DNA of 64,000 nucleotides from CAWJKP01 sp963843465 (lineage in GTDB: Bacteria; Planctomycetota; Planctomycetia; Pirellulales; Thermoguttaceae). Below the pieces are notes generated by a model. It saw only the letters and a program-made list of their open reading frames with translations. It made no database searches and was not told where the DNA came from. Where the stretch lies: assembly GCA_963843465.1 (NCBI GenBank), contig CAWJKP010000002.1, forward strand, positions 1,612,001 to 1,676,000, written 5' to 3'. This document shows, piece after piece, positions 29,719 to 39,878 of the stretch. A program made the translations under genes and the position numbers. Positions within the stretch are counted from its first letter, which is position 1. Each line of letters starts with the position of its first letter.

Positions 29719-30585
29719 TCAAACCCAGTCGGCCAGCGTATCTTCCACGTGGCGGAAGTAGATCAGGCCGGTCGTCAGGATGACCGCCACGGCGCCCATC
29801 GACGCGGCCAGGTGCGCAATGGGCAACGATCCGATCCCGAAAAGCGCCCAGCGAAAGCCTTCGATAATGCCGGCCATGGGATTGAAGAAATACCAGAGTC
29901 GCCAACGCTGGGGCACCACGCTCGCCGTCTCGTAGAGCACGGGCGATACGTAGAACCAGAGCTGCGCCATGAAGGGCACGACATAGCGAAAATCGCGATA
30001 CATGGCGCTCAAGGCCGAAAACCAGAGGCCAACCGCCAAGGCCGTCACCACCGCCATGAACACGAATAAGGGCAGCGCCGCGGCGGTCCCGTGCAGCCCC
30101 ACGCCGTACCAGGCCATCAAAACGAAGAGCAGAACCAGGGCGATGGCGAAATCCAACAGCGCGGCCAGGATCGGCGCCAGCGGGAAGATCAAACGGGGGA
30201 AATAAACCTTCTTGATCAACGCCTGCTGGTCGACCAGGCTGTTGCTGGACTGGGTGAGCGACGTGGCAAAGAGTTGCCAGATCAACAGCGCACCGTAGGC
30301 CGACACGGCATAGGGCACGCCCGCCGAAACAACCCTCGCCCCCATCAGGCGGAACAAGACGTAGAAGATCAACATCGTGGCCAGCGGCTGAATCACGGCC
30401 CAGGCGGCCCCGATGATGGTCTGCTTGTAGCGGACCTTGATGTCGCGCAGCGCGAGCATCCACAGGAGGTCGCGATAACGCCAGAGCTCGACAGGGTCGA
30501 TCAGGGACCAGCCCGACTCGGGACGAATGACCGTCAACGGCGGTTCAGTCCCCGGCAGGGCCGCAAACGTCCGGGGCCCGGGCAA
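29719..30585 (-). CDS. wzm: ABC-2 type permease for polysaccharide export, Wzm type
   Basis: A protein of about 288 residues with six hydrophobic segments. It has an amphipathic ELWRYRDLLWMLALRDIKVR entry, then YKQTIIGAAWAVIQPLATML, SLTQSSNSLVDQQALIKKVY, FPRLIFPLAPILAALLDFA and MYRDFRYVVPFMAQLWFYVS, PVLYETASVVP, YFFNPMAGIIEGFRWALFG. This is the typical ABC2_membrane layout of Wzm/KpsM-type permeases, which pair with the Wzt-like ATPase to move glycan across the inner membrane. The 5' end is uncertain: the frame opens at a TTG at 30585 and no strong ATG precedes the first conserved block. It is the first gene of the minus-strand cluster. Confidence 0.88.
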   Translation of the reverse strand: MPGPRTFAALPGTEPPLTVIRPESGWSLIDPVELWRYRDLLWMLALRDIKVRYKQTIIGAAWAVIQPLATMLIFYVLFRLMGARVVSAGVPYAVSAYGALLIWQLFATSLTQSSNSLVDQQALIKKVYFPRLIFPLAPILAALLDFAIALVLLFVLMAWYGVGLHGTAAALPLFVFMAVVTALAVGLWFSALSAMYRDFRYVVPFMAQLWFYVSPVLYETASVVPQRWRLWYFFNPMAGIIEGFRWALFGIGSLPIAHLAASMGAVAVILTTGLIYFRHVEDTLADWV

Positions 30586-31216
30586 CGGCGACCGGGCGCA
30601 GGGTCCACCTTGTCCGCAAGGCTCGGCGACTCGATCGGGGTGGTCACTTCCACATCAGCCACGGGTGAGGATCGGTCCTGCGTTGGCCTGGAGCATCGCG
30701 CTCGGCGCACACTCCGTTCCCGTGGGTTGGGCGGCTGACACCACTTGCAACCTCATGAAAGCACTCAGTCGTCGGAACCAGCGGGAATCCGGCCCGGCCT
30801 GCGGACAGTACGGACCGATCAGATCCGAAGTTCAATACCGGCCGGACGAGACCCATCGACGTTGGCCATTCTACTCGCAGCAGATGGGCAATGCGTTCAG
30901 ATGCCGTTAGCCGACGGCTACGCTCGTGTTAGCGAACGGCTCCGTTCAGGTTAGCACTTGATGAGACCGGTCCTCGTCATGCACGGGGGGCGTTGCGAAG
31001 ACCGCGGCCAGGAATAGCAGATGACTTTCCGCTGAAGGAGAAGCGGAGTGGTTACCGTTTCTCCTTACCGATATCTAACACGTCGCTCCTTGTTGAATCC
31101 GCCGCAACTCATAGAATAAATTCGCGTCTGAGCGACAGGTTAGGCTCGGCCAGCCATCATCCATGAGCGTTTTGGCGCGTTGTGGCGGCAGCTAGACCAG
31201 GGAACACGGGATCGCC
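30586..31216. other. Gene-free 631-bp divergent intergenic region
   Basis: It separates the leftward export operon from the rightward TMTC-like gene and should hold both promoters. Small open frames here have no recognisable domain or coding look. Around 30905-30955 there are repeated TTAGC(C/G)(A)ACGGCT-like words that could form hairpins. The stretch from 31040 to 31110 is richer in A/T than its surroundings. I could not assign promoter boxes with confidence. Confidence 0.5.
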
Positions 31217-33277
31217 ATGCCGCGAAGCGTGCAGCAGCGAAAAAGGCCGGGACGCCGCACCGGCCCGGAGTCGCGCGGTGATGCGCCTCAAGTGCCGCGA
31301 TCTGCCGAGGCAACGCGCTGGACGAAGCGTGCGTCGATCTGGGACGCCCCGCGGGCGGGCGCCCTGCTGATCTGCGTCGTCGGGGCGATCATTTACTCCA
31401 ATAGCTTTTCGGCGCCGTTCGTTTTCGACGGCAAGGGCTTGTTGCGGGATCGCCCCGAGATGCGCGACCTTGCGGGAAGCCTGACCCGGTCCATGCGGCC
31501 GGTGGGCATGCTTTCGTTCCACCTCAATTACCGTCTTCACGGCTGGGACGCGTTGTGGGGGTTTCACGCCACGAATCTTGCGATCCATGTCTTGGCAGCC
31601 TTGGTGCTGATGGGGATCGTGCGCCGCACGCTTTCCCAAGGCTGTCCTGCCGAGCGGTATGCGCCGGCCGCCGGAGGGTTGGCCCTGGCCGTGGCAATGC
31701 TCTGGATGGCGCATCCGCTGCAGACACAGAGTGTTACGTACCTCTACCAGCGGTTGGAGTCTCTGATGGGACTCTTCTTCCTGCTTGCCCTCTACGGTTT
31801 GATCCGCGCCCAGGACTCACGTCGGCCGTGGTGGTGGTATGCCCTGTCCCTGGCCTGCTGGCTCTTGGCTTTAGGGACCAAGGAGGTCGCGGCGGCCGCG
31901 CCGCCGCTGCTGTTGTGGTATGACCGGGCGTTGCTCGGACGCTCGTGGGGGGAAATCTTGCGTCGGCGGTGGGGATATTATGCGGCGCTATTCGGAGTGC
32001 TTGCCGTCGGCATCGCGTACGGGCTGGCGCAACGAGCTTGGTATGCCGGCGGAGGGATTCTGGCTGTGGACGAGATTTCGCCGCTGGCCTATTCGCTGTC
32101 GCAGCCGGGGGTCATTCTTCACTACTTGGAATTGAGTTTTTGGCCTGCCGGCCAGTGTTTGAACTACGCATGGCTGCCCGCCCGAACCGTCGGCGAGATC
32201 GTGCCTCCGCTATTGGTCGTCGCGGGACTGCTGGGGCTGACGCTGTGGTGCGCGTACCGGAGCCCTGCCTGGGGGTTCCTGGGCGGCTGGTTCTTCGTCA
32301 TCTTGGCGCCAACGTCGAGTTTCTTTCCGATCCGCGATCTGGCTTACGAACATCGCATGTACTTGCCGCTGGCGTCGGTCGTCGTGCTGGTCGTGCTGGG
32401 CGGCTACGAGGGATTGCGACGGCTGGAGCGACTCCCCGGCACGCGGCCAAGGTTGCGGGCGCTGGCTGCCCCCGCCTTGGTTGCGCTGGCGACGGTCGTG
32501 CTGGGCGCCGCCACGTATTGCCGAAACTTCGCCTATGCCGACGAGCTGACGGTGTGGAACGACGTTGTCGCCAAAGCGCCTCACAGTGCCCGGGCCCACT
32601 ATAACCTCAGCAATCACCTCTTGAAAGCGGGCGACTTTGACGGCTTTCTCCAGCACGCCCGCCGGGCCGTTGAGTTGAATCCCGCGCTGGCGGAAGCTCG
32701 CAACAATCTGGGGATCGGGCTGTTGCACTTCCATCGGCCGGACGAGGCCCGGCAACAGTTCCAGCAGGCGCTGCAAATCAAGCCTTCGCTGGTCGAGGCC
32801 TGGCTGAACTTGGGCACCGTGGAAACGGGCCGCGACCCTGAGAAGGCGGTGCAGTGTTATCAAAAGGCCCTGGAGGCCCGGCCCGATTACGTGGAAGCCC
32901 ACCTTCACCTGGGCAACCTGCTCCGGGTTTCGGACCCCGAGGCGGCCCTGCGGCACTTCCAAAGCGCCGTGCAGTTGGCCCCCGACTGCGAGGAAGCGCA
33001 CAACAACCTGGGCGCAATGCTCGCTCGCCGGGACCCTGACGCGGCCCTGCAGCACTACCACAAGGCACTGGCGCTGAACCCCAAGAACCCGCACGCTCAC
33101 TGCAACCTGGCGAACCTGCTGGGCCGCCAGGGGCGTTTCGAAGAGGCGATCCGGCACTACCAGCAAGCCTTGGCCATCGACCCGGAATTCGTCCTCGCCA
33201 GGCAGAACCTCCAGTTGACGCTGCACATGCAGCACGAGGCCAGTCGAGCAAGACGGGTTCCGGCGGAAGTCAAGTAG
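31217..33277 (+). CDS. TMTC-like polytopic membrane protein with C-terminal TPRs (subfamily B)
   Basis: A 686-residue protein. A basic, hydrophilic N-terminus of about 45 residues is followed by about ten membrane segments (to about 430) and then about seven TPRs (about 450-675; for example RAHYNLSNHLLKAGDFDGFL, EARNNLGIGLLHFHRPDEAR, AHCNLANLLGRQGRFEEAI). Diagnostic stretches are FSAPFVFDGKGLLRDRPEMR, HATNLAIHVLAALVLMGIV and HPLQTQSVTYLYQRLESLMG, closely matching the paralogue at 8228-10147. The GT-C-like first-loop acidic pair is absent here, as in that paralogue. It faces rightward, away from the export operon, and a 31-bp repeat follows 31 bp after the stop. Function unknown; possible glycosyltransferase or scaffold. 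Confidence 0.8.
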   Translation: MPRSVQQRKRPGRRTGPESRGDAPQVPRSAEATRWTKRASIWDAPRAGALLICVVGAIIYSNSFSAPFVFDGKGLLRDRPEMRDLAGSLTRSMRPVGMLSFHLNYRLHGWDALWGFHATNLAIHVLAALVLMGIVRRTLSQGCPAERYAPAAGGLALAVAMLWMAHPLQTQSVTYLYQRLESLMGLFFLLALYGLIRAQDSRRPWWWYALSLACWLLALGTKEVAAAAPPLLLWYDRALLGRSWGEILRRRWGYYAALFGVLAVGIAYGLAQRAWYAGGGILAVDEISPLAYSLSQPGVILHYLELSFWPAGQCLNYAWLPARTVGEIVPPLLVVAGLLGLTLWCAYRSPAWGFLGGWFFVILAPTSSFFPIRDLAYEHRMYLPLASVVVLVVLGGYEGLRRLERLPGTRPRLRALAAPALVALATVVLGAATYCRNFAYADELTVWNDVVAKAPHSARAHYNLSNHLLKAGDFDGFLQHARRAVELNPALAEARNNLGIGLLHFHRPDEARQQFQQALQIKPSLVEAWLNLGTVETGRDPEKAVQCYQKALEARPDYVEAHLHLGNLLRVSDPEAALRHFQSAVQLAPDCEEAHNNLGAMLARRDPDAALQHYHKALALNPKNPHAHCNLANLLGRQGRFEEAIRHYQQALAIDPEFVLARQNLQLTLHMQHEASRARRVPAEVK

Positions 33278-33308
33278 GATCCGCTGGTGGGTACCGGGAT
33301 GGACACTC

Positions 33309-33339
33309 TTAGGGCCTGTAAGACAATAAGTTGGGCAAA
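33309..33339 (+). repeat. 31-bp repeat, copy B (inverted relative to 8201-8231)
   Basis: It matches the reverse complement of 8201-8231 at 29 of 31 positions. It follows the stop of the TMTC-like gene at 33277 by 31 bp. Both copies translate as ACKTISWAN in the sense direction, which could mark a degenerate coding remnant, but neither lies in a convincing gene. Confidence 0.75.
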
Positions 33340-33453
33340 CCCTGCTTCGCCCGAGCTGGTGGAAGCGATGAGGAGCGTGCCGAGGGGACGACATCGCGAA
33401 AGGGCACGCCGGCCCGTTACAGACCGATTTTGTCTTTCACATCATCAGCTAGA

Positions 33454-34265
33454 TCAGGGAGGCAGATCGTATTCCGCCGCGGAGTTGACCGGCCGATAAT
33501 AGTCGCCCGTCAGACGGAGCGTGCCCTTTTGGTTGAAGAGGCGGCTGCGGACGATTCCCCATTTCCACAACCGGTACAGCACGCTCGTCGCCAGGACTCC
33601 AAGTCCGTAAGCGACGGATCGCCGAAAGTTGATGGAGCTGGCCTCTGCAAAGTACTTCGTGGGACAGCTAATCTCACCAACCCGAAAACCGAACGCCACG
33701 GCTTGCGTGATCATCTGATTGTCGAATACGAAGTCGTCGGAATTCGCCAGCAGCGGGAGTCTTCGTATCACATTCGCCGAGAAGGCTCGGTAGCCCGAAT
33801 GGTATTCCGACAACTTCGCGCCGACCAGGACGTTCTGAAACGCGGTGAGCAAACGGTTAGAGACATACTTGTAGAGAGGCATTCCGCCGCGGATCGCCGT
33901 CCCGCCCAGGATGCGAGACGCCAGCACAACGTCGTACACGCCCGAGGCGATCATCGCGGCCATGGGTGTCACGAGCCGCGGATCATATTGATAATCCGGG
34001 TGCAACATCACCACAACGTCGGCGCCAGACGAAGCGCTTCCTTGTAGCAAGTCTTCTGATTCGCCCCGTATCCGAGGTTCTCACGATGGACATAGGTCCG
34101 AAGGGCCAGGGACTTCGCGATGACGGCGGTGTTGTCCGTGCTCGCGTCGTCCACGAGCACGATTTCGTCGACAATGTCCCGCGGAATCTCTTCGCACGTT
34201 CGCTCCAGAGTCCTGGCCGCTTTGTACGCCGGCAAGACAACAACAATCCGCTTTCCATGGAGCAT
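33454..34265 (-). CDS. DPM1-like GT2 glycosyltransferase (frame broken at about 34022)
   Basis: About 270 residues. The first frame gives MLHGKRIVVVLPAYKAARTL, VDEIVLVDDASTDNT and GYGANQKTCYKEALR. The second gives GADVVVMLHPDYQYDPRLV (metal-site region), GVYDVVLASRILGG, YHSGYRAFS and NSDDFVFDNQMITQA. Restoring one base near 34022 joins them. This is the DPM1/polyprenol-phosphate mannosyl- or glucosyltransferase pattern; hydrophobicity near the C-terminus is slight, so the enzyme is probably peripheral. It lies among three TMTC-like genes, divergent from 34615 and convergent with 31217-33277. It could make a polyprenyl-phosphate sugar used by them (inference). Confidence 0.78.
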
Positions 34266-34614
34266 AAACCGGAACCTTTGGCGAACAAGACCTGTCGCAC
34301 CAGATAGCGCGATCGCTACCGGCCTCTTCTACGAATCTATACTTGCAGCAGATCATTAGAATTTCGTGAGGCCAGATGCTTTCGACATTTTCTCGAAACC
34401 GCCTCTGCGGAGGGACGCCCATGATCACGAACGGCTGAGGGACGCCTGCACCACAACATTCTCGACTAGCGGCGTGAGGACCAGGGATCCCCCCAACCCG
34501 ACGGCCTGCTGCTGTCGGCAGCCAGGTTCGCCGCAGCCGTGAGTTGCAGATCTGCCCAGAGCAGGTATACTGTGCGTTGAAAATGCCGGTTTCATGTGCG
34601 TCTTTGGTGAAGGC
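34266..34614. other. Gene-free 349-bp divergent intergenic region
   Basis: It lies between the leftward DPM1-like gene and the rightward TMTC-like gene and should carry both promoters. Short open frames in it have no recognisable domain. I see no clear hairpin, operator or repeat. Confidence 0.45.
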
Positions 34615-36730
34615 ATGTCGGAAGCAGGACAGCCCGGCGTCTTGAGGAGGCAGACCCCCGCCGCCGTGTTGGGCGTCTGCGGGTTTCTGCTGCTGGCGGT
34701 GTTCCTCGCCTTCGGTCAAACGGTCCGCTACGACTTCGTCAACTATGACGACGATAAGTACGTCTACGAGAACCCTCCGGTAAGGGCCGGCCTCACCGCC
34801 GAAGGGATCGCCTGGGCCTTCCGAAGCAGCCATGCCAGCAATTGGCACCCGATCACCTGGCTTTCCCACATGCTGGACTGTCAATTGTATGGCCCGTGGG
34901 CCGGGGGACATCATCTGACCAACGTGCTGTTGCACGCCGTCTCGGCGGTTCTTCTTTTCCTGGTATTCTTGCGGATGACCGGCGAGTTCTGGCCCAGCGC
35001 CCTGGTGGCGGCCGTCTTCGCCGTTCATCCGCTGCGCCGAATCGGTGGCGTGGATCGCCGAGCGGAAGGACGTGCTCAGCGGCCTCTTCTTCATGCTGAC
35101 CCTGACGGTCTATGAGCGGTATGTCCGGCGTCGCTTCTCCTGGCAGCTCTACCTCGCGCTGTTGGCCGTCTTTGCGCTGGGCATCATGTCGAAACCGATG
35201 TTGGTCACATTGCCCTTTCTCTTGCTCCTGCTGGATGTTTGGCCGCTGGGGCGTTTTGACCTGGGGGGCAACGCCGCTTTGCAGGCGATGGACGCTCCTC
35301 GGACGAGCTTGCGGCCTCTGGGGTTCCTGATCGCCGAGAAGATACCGCTGGTGGTCCTTTCGGCCGTCTCGTGCGTGGTCACGGTTCGAAGCCAATGGGC
35401 CGGGCTGGAGGAGCAGCTCCACGCGATCTCCTTTGGCGATCGGGCGGCCAATGCGGCGATTGCCTACGCGGCCTACGTGGCGAAAATGTTCCGCCCGGTC
35501 GATCTGGCCGTGCTCTACCCGCATCCTGAATCGCATTGGCAGACCTGGCAACTTGCCGGCGCCTGCGGGATGTTGCTTGCCATGAGCGTCGTGGTGTGCT
35601 GGAATCGCTCCCGGACGTACCTCGTCGTAGGGTGGCTTTGGTATCTGGGGCTGCTGTTGCCGGTGATCGGAATCCTCCAGGTCGGCAAGCAGGCCATGGC
35701 CGACCGCTACACGTACCTTCCCCAGATCGGACTCTACGTACTTCTGGCCTGGACAATCTACGACGTTGCTCGCCGTTGGCCGCACGGTGAGCGAGTGTAC
35801 GGAATCGGGTCGGGCCTGCTGGCGCTGGGACTTCTCGGCTGCGCGGTCCACCAGACCGGTTATTGGCGAGACAGCGAGACCCTTTGGACCCACACCATTG
35901 CCTGCACGGCGCCCAATGCCATTGCACATTACGACTTGGGCATGTTTCTCGACGGCCGCGGCAGGAAGAATGAGGCGGTCGATCACTTCCTGCAAGTCCT
36001 CCGGATCAATCCCCAGGAATACTGGGCCTGCAACAATATCGGCGCCGCCATGATGGAGCAGGGCCGGTTCGACAAGGCGATCGAGTATTTTCGGCGGGGC
36101 CTGGCGATCCGGCCGTCCAATGCGTTGCTGCACACGAATCTCGAGGCCGCACTGCTGGCGCAACGGCAAGTCAATCAGGCGCTGGAACAGCATTGGAAGG
36201 CAGTTGCCGCCGGCAACTCCGCCGATGCCAAGGCCGAATACAACCTGGGCGTGGCCCTCATGCGACAAGGCCGGGCTCTCGCGGCCGTCGATCATTTCCG
36301 GGAGGCCTTGAAGATCGATCCGGGTTATGCCAATGCCGAGACGGGCCTGGGCGTCGCTTTTCACCGGCTCGGGAAGGTTCCCCAGGCCCTGGATCATCTT
36401 CGCAAGAGTCTCCGCCGCCAGCCTGACGCGGTCGCCGTGCTCAAGTTGACGGCCGGAATCCTCGCGACCGATCCCGAAGCGTCGATTCGCAACGGGGCCG
36501 AGGCGCTGGAACTGGCCCAACGCGCCGTGCGGATCACCGGCGGCCGCGACGCCGGGGTGTTGAACGTCCTGGCCGCGGCCTATGCCGAAACGGGGCAGTT
36601 CGCCAAGGCGAGCGAAGTTGCCCGGCGATCGCTGGCCCTGGCTACCGCCGAGAACAACCGCACCCTGGCCGAAGCGGTCCGCGCCAAGATTGACCTCTAT
36701 CAGGCTGGCATTCCCTACCGCGCGCGGTAG
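34615..36730 (+). CDS. TMTC-like polytopic membrane protein with TPRs (subfamily A; frame broken near 35040)
   Basis: About 705 residues. The first frame includes YDFVNYDDDKYVYENPPV, with an acidic pair where GT-C enzymes keep theirs in the first outer loop. It continues NWHPITWLSHMLDCQLYG and HHLTNVLLHAVSAVLLFLVF. The second frame carries WIAERKDVLSGLFFMLTL, further membrane segments, MADRYTYLPQIGLYVLLAW, then TPRs (YDLGMFLDGRGRKNEAVDHF, EYNLGVALMRQGRALAAVDH). At the join the paralogues read HPLRVESVAWIAE; here two bases appear lost near 35040. ATG 34615 is chosen, with an alternative at 34594. The next TMTC-like gene begins 37 bp later, so the two are probably co-transcribed. Confidence 0.8.
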
Positions 36731-36767
36731 CGCCGCAGAGCATCGACTTCGATCCCGAGAATCGCCC

Positions 36768-38636
36768 ATGGTCTTCGACGAGACGCCTCAACGCTTCAGG
36801 AGCGAATCGGCCGCAGCGACCGTCCTGGTCGCCGTCCTGCTGGTGGCGGCCGCGGCGATCGTCTTTGGCCGGACGGTCGCCTTCGATTTCATCAATTTCG
36901 ACGACCCCTATTACGTCTCCGACAATCCACACGTCTCCGGCGGCCTGACCGCTTCGGACATAACCTGGGCGCTGACCCAGCGGCACGCGTCGAATTGGCA
37001 TCCGCTCACCTGGATCTCGCACATGCTCGATTGCCAGATCTACGGCCTGAAGCCGTGGGGTCACCATCTCACCAATCTGCTGCTGCACGCGGCAACGTCA
37101 GTCGTGCTGTTCCTGGTTTTCCGCAAGATGACCGGCGCCTTCTTGCCATCGGCCCTGGTCGCGGCGATCTTCGCCGTCCATCCCTTGCGGGTCGAATCGG
37201 TGGCCTGGATCGCCGAGCGCAAGAACGTCTTGAGCGGTCTGTTATTCATGCTCACCCTGGGCGCTTATCGCCAGTATGCCGTGCGGCCCTTCTCTGCGTG
37301 GCGATACGCACTGGTGATCCTCCTTTTCGCGCTGGGCCTGGCGGCCAAACCGATGCTCGTCACCCTGCCGTGCGTCTTGCTCTTGCTGGATTACTGGCCG
37401 CTGGGACGCCTGGGCGACGGCGGGGAGTCGTCCCAGGCAAAGGAGCCCGGCGGCCGCTTCATGCGCCGCCGCGTCGTTCTGGAAAAGGTACCGCTGTTGG
37501 TGCTTGCGGCCCTTTCCTGCGTGGCGACCGTCTGGGCCCAACAGGGTGCGATCCAGTCGCTCGACAGGCATCCGTTGGACTACCGCCTGGCCAACGCCCT
37601 GATCGCCTATGTCGCCTACCTGGGGCAAATGGTCTTTCCGGCCGGGCTGGCCGTCCTCTATCCGGTCCGAGCCTACGGCCTGTTGAGCCCCGGCGCGGTG
37701 CTCTCGGCCCTGCTGCTCGGCGGCATCACGGCGCTGGTTCTCTGGCGAGGCCGGCAATTCTGCTATTTGCCCGTGGGTTGGTTCTGGTATTTGGGCACGC
37801 TCGTCCCCGTGATCGGCGTGGTGCAAGTGGGCAGCCAGGCCATGGCCGATCGCTACACGTATCTGACGCAGATCGGACTGTATCTCATCCTGGCGTGGGG
37901 CGGATTCGACCTTGCCGGCCGCTGGCCGTCGCTCCGCGTGCCCCTGGGCGCGGCTGCGATGGCGGCGATCGTCGGCCTCGCGATCATGGCCGCCCGGCAG
38001 ACGGGCTATTGGCGCGACAGCGAAACCCTCTGGCGCCGCAGTCTGGATTGCACCTCGGACAACTGGGTCGCCCACAACCAACTCGGCGCGGCCTGCATGG
38101 ATCGACAGGCATACCGCGAGGCCCGGCAGCATTTCGAGCAGTCCCTGGTTATTCATCCGAACACGGAGGCGATCAACAATCTCGGGGTGGCCGCGGCCAA
38201 GCTGGGGGATGCCGCCACCGCGGCGAAGTGTTACGCCATTACGGTCCAGCTCGATTCCCGTTCGGCCGAGGCCCATCTGAACCTGGGCAATCTGCTTCGC
38301 AAGAGCCACCCCCAGCAAGCGATCGTAGAGTACCAACGCGCCGTGGAGATCGACCCGAACTATTCGGCCGCCCACAACAACCTTGGGGCCGCGCTGGCCA
38401 AGATCAACGTCCCCCAGGCGATCGCCCATTACCGGCGGGCCTTGGAACTCGATCCCGAAAACGCCGACGCCGACAACAACCTCGCCAACATCCTCCGCAG
38501 GCAGGGGCGGCTTGCCGAAGCGATCGACCTCTACCGCCGGGCGCTGGAGATCCGCCCCAATTTTCCCCTTGCCCGGCAGAATCTTCAAAGCGCCATGCAG
38601 CAACTCCACGCCGGCGACGGCTTCACTCGGCACTGA
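36768..38636 (+). CDS. TMTC-like polytopic membrane protein with TPRs (subfamily A)
   Basis: An intact 622-residue protein and the best reference for its subfamily here. Signature: FDFINFDDPYYVSDNPHV (first-loop acidic pair), NWHPLTWISHMLDCQIYG, HHLTNLLLHAATSVVLFLVF, HPLRVESVAWIAERKNVL, MADRYTYLTQIGLYLILAW. About ten membrane segments (to about 420) are followed by six or so TPRs (NNLGVAAAKLGDAATAAKCY, LNLGNLLRKSHPQQAIVEY, NNLANILRRQGRLAEAIDLY). ATG 36768 puts the first membrane segment near residue 20; the open frame further upstream overlaps the previous gene. Its 3' end overlaps the convergent DUF1573 gene by 14 bp. Confidence 0.83.
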   Translation: MVFDETPQRFRSESAAATVLVAVLLVAAAAIVFGRTVAFDFINFDDPYYVSDNPHVSGGLTASDITWALTQRHASNWHPLTWISHMLDCQIYGLKPWGHHLTNLLLHAATSVVLFLVFRKMTGAFLPSALVAAIFAVHPLRVESVAWIAERKNVLSGLLFMLTLGAYRQYAVRPFSAWRYALVILLFALGLAAKPMLVTLPCVLLLLDYWPLGRLGDGGESSQAKEPGGRFMRRRVVLEKVPLLVLAALSCVATVWAQQGAIQSLDRHPLDYRLANALIAYVAYLGQMVFPAGLAVLYPVRAYGLLSPGAVLSALLLGGITALVLWRGRQFCYLPVGWFWYLGTLVPVIGVVQVGSQAMADRYTYLTQIGLYLILAWGGFDLAGRWPSLRVPLGAAAMAAIVGLAIMAARQTGYWRDSETLWRRSLDCTSDNWVAHNQLGAACMDRQAYREARQHFEQSLVIHPNTEAINNLGVAAAKLGDAATAAKCYAITVQLDSRSAEAHLNLGNLLRKSHPQQAIVEYQRAVEIDPNYSAAHNNLGAALAKINVPQAIAHYRRALELDPENADADNNLANILRRQGRLAEAIDLYRRALEIRPNFPLARQNLQSAMQQLHAGDGFTRH

Positions 38637-39795
38637 CCGCGAAGAGCACGTCGAACTTCAGCTCCGGCACGAACGGATGATCGGTCACGATCCGCATCTT
38701 GGCATAGTCGGGCCCCATGTAGCCTCCGGGAGGCGCATCCTTGGGAACCTCCACAAGGATCACGTACAGTCCCGCGTCCGGCTTATCAATGCTCAGCGGC
38801 GCAACGCTCACGTGAAGGTAGGGCGGGGTGGTCTGGATCTCCTCGATCCGCAAATGGCGATGCTCGTCGGCCACCTTCAGGATCAGCCGCGACTGGGCGC
38901 CCTCGCCTTTCCGCAGCGGACCGATCCGCACCGTGTCGCCGAACTGCAGGTTCGGGCCCTCGACCGTGATCCGCCGGATGTCCTTGGCAAAGAGGTCCAC
39001 CGTCAGCACTCGCGGGGCGGACGACTTGTCCGGCGGCTGCACCGTGACCTGGAGCCACTCCGTCAGCCTGCCCTTGGCTAGCGGCGGCAGATCCAACGAT
39101 AGCGAGTACCCCGACAGGGCCTTGAGACCGCGAAGTGCCTCGCGGTCGCCGTCCGCGATCCGCCATTTCAAGTCCTTGATCGAGGACTCGACGTGGCTGA
39201 TCTTGAAGCGGTCCCACAACTGCGAGTAGACCAGGACCTGGGGCGCCGGCCCGGCCTCCGCGGGGTCCGGCAGGACTACCCGCTCGGGAGAACAGCCCAA
39301 GCTCGTGCGGATCACGCCGCTGATGGTCAGGTCGAACTCGCGTTTCGTCGGGTCGTTGCTAATGAGCTTCGCGGAATGGGAGAAGAAGCCTTCCTTCTGG
39401 TGGATCTTGGACGAGATGCGGACCGCAACCGCCTTGCCGGGCAAGACCGGCTGGTCCGGCATATCGCTCACCGTACACTTGCACGACGTGCCACCCTTGA
39501 CCAGTTGCAAGGGCGCCTCGCCCACGTTCCGGATGACGAAGGAGTGCGAGCATTCCTCGGTGGGATCCATCGAGCCGAAGTCGTACTCCAGCGAATCGAT
39601 GGCAATCTTGGCAACCGGTTCCTGACCGCCCTTGGCGCTTTCGCCACTGGGCTTCGCGCTTTGCTTGGCCGCGGGAAGCCCCGTTGCCGTTTGCATTCGC
39701 CCTGTGGCCGAACCGCCTCCCACGGCGATCCAAATAAGGACTACACCCGCGACCGCCGCGACACCCGCCGTGATCCAAATTCCCCAACGTTTCAT
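38623..39795 (-). CDS. DUF1573 protein, membrane-anchored
   Basis: A 390-residue protein. An N-terminal hydrophobic helix (about 5-27) anchors or exports it. A linker rich in Ser, Gly and Lys leads to the DUF1573 domain with YDFGSMDPTEECSHSFVIRN and the conserved GTSCKCTVS Cys-x-Cys pair, which may bind metal or form a disulfide. The remaining 250 residues look like repeated Ig-like beta domains. Family members are widespread in planctomycetes and Bacteroidetes and have no proven function; they resemble ASPM/SPD-2/Hydin-like surface folds. Predicted periplasmic. Confidence 0.82.
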   Translation of the reverse strand: MKRWGIWITAGVAAVAGVVLIWIAVGGGSATGRMQTATGLPAAKQSAKPSGESAKGGQEPVAKIAIDSLEYDFGSMDPTEECSHSFVIRNVGEAPLQLVKGGTSCKCTVSDMPDQPVLPGKAVAVRISSKIHQKEGFFSHSAKLISNDPTKREFDLTISGVIRTSLGCSPERVVLPDPAEAGPAPQVLVYSQLWDRFKISHVESSIKDLKWRIADGDREALRGLKALSGYSLSLDLPPLAKGRLTEWLQVTVQPPDKSSAPRVLTVDLFAKDIRRITVEGPNLQFGDTVRIGPLRKGEGAQSRLILKVADEHRHLRIEEIQTTPPYLHVSVAPLSIDKPDAGLYVILVEVPKDAPPGGYMGPDYAKMRIVTDHPFVPELKFDVLFAVSAE

Positions 39796-39878
39796 ACACC
39801 GCTCCGAGATCTACCGTTCCTTATGCCGCGCGCGGCCGGAAATGCGCCGCTGCCTTTAGGCGGTCTTGCCGCCGCTTT

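Noticed and set aside
8201..33339. Attachment sites of an integrated element
   Set aside because: The two 31-bp copies are inverted, whereas integration leaves direct repeats, and there is no integrase or flanking tRNA.
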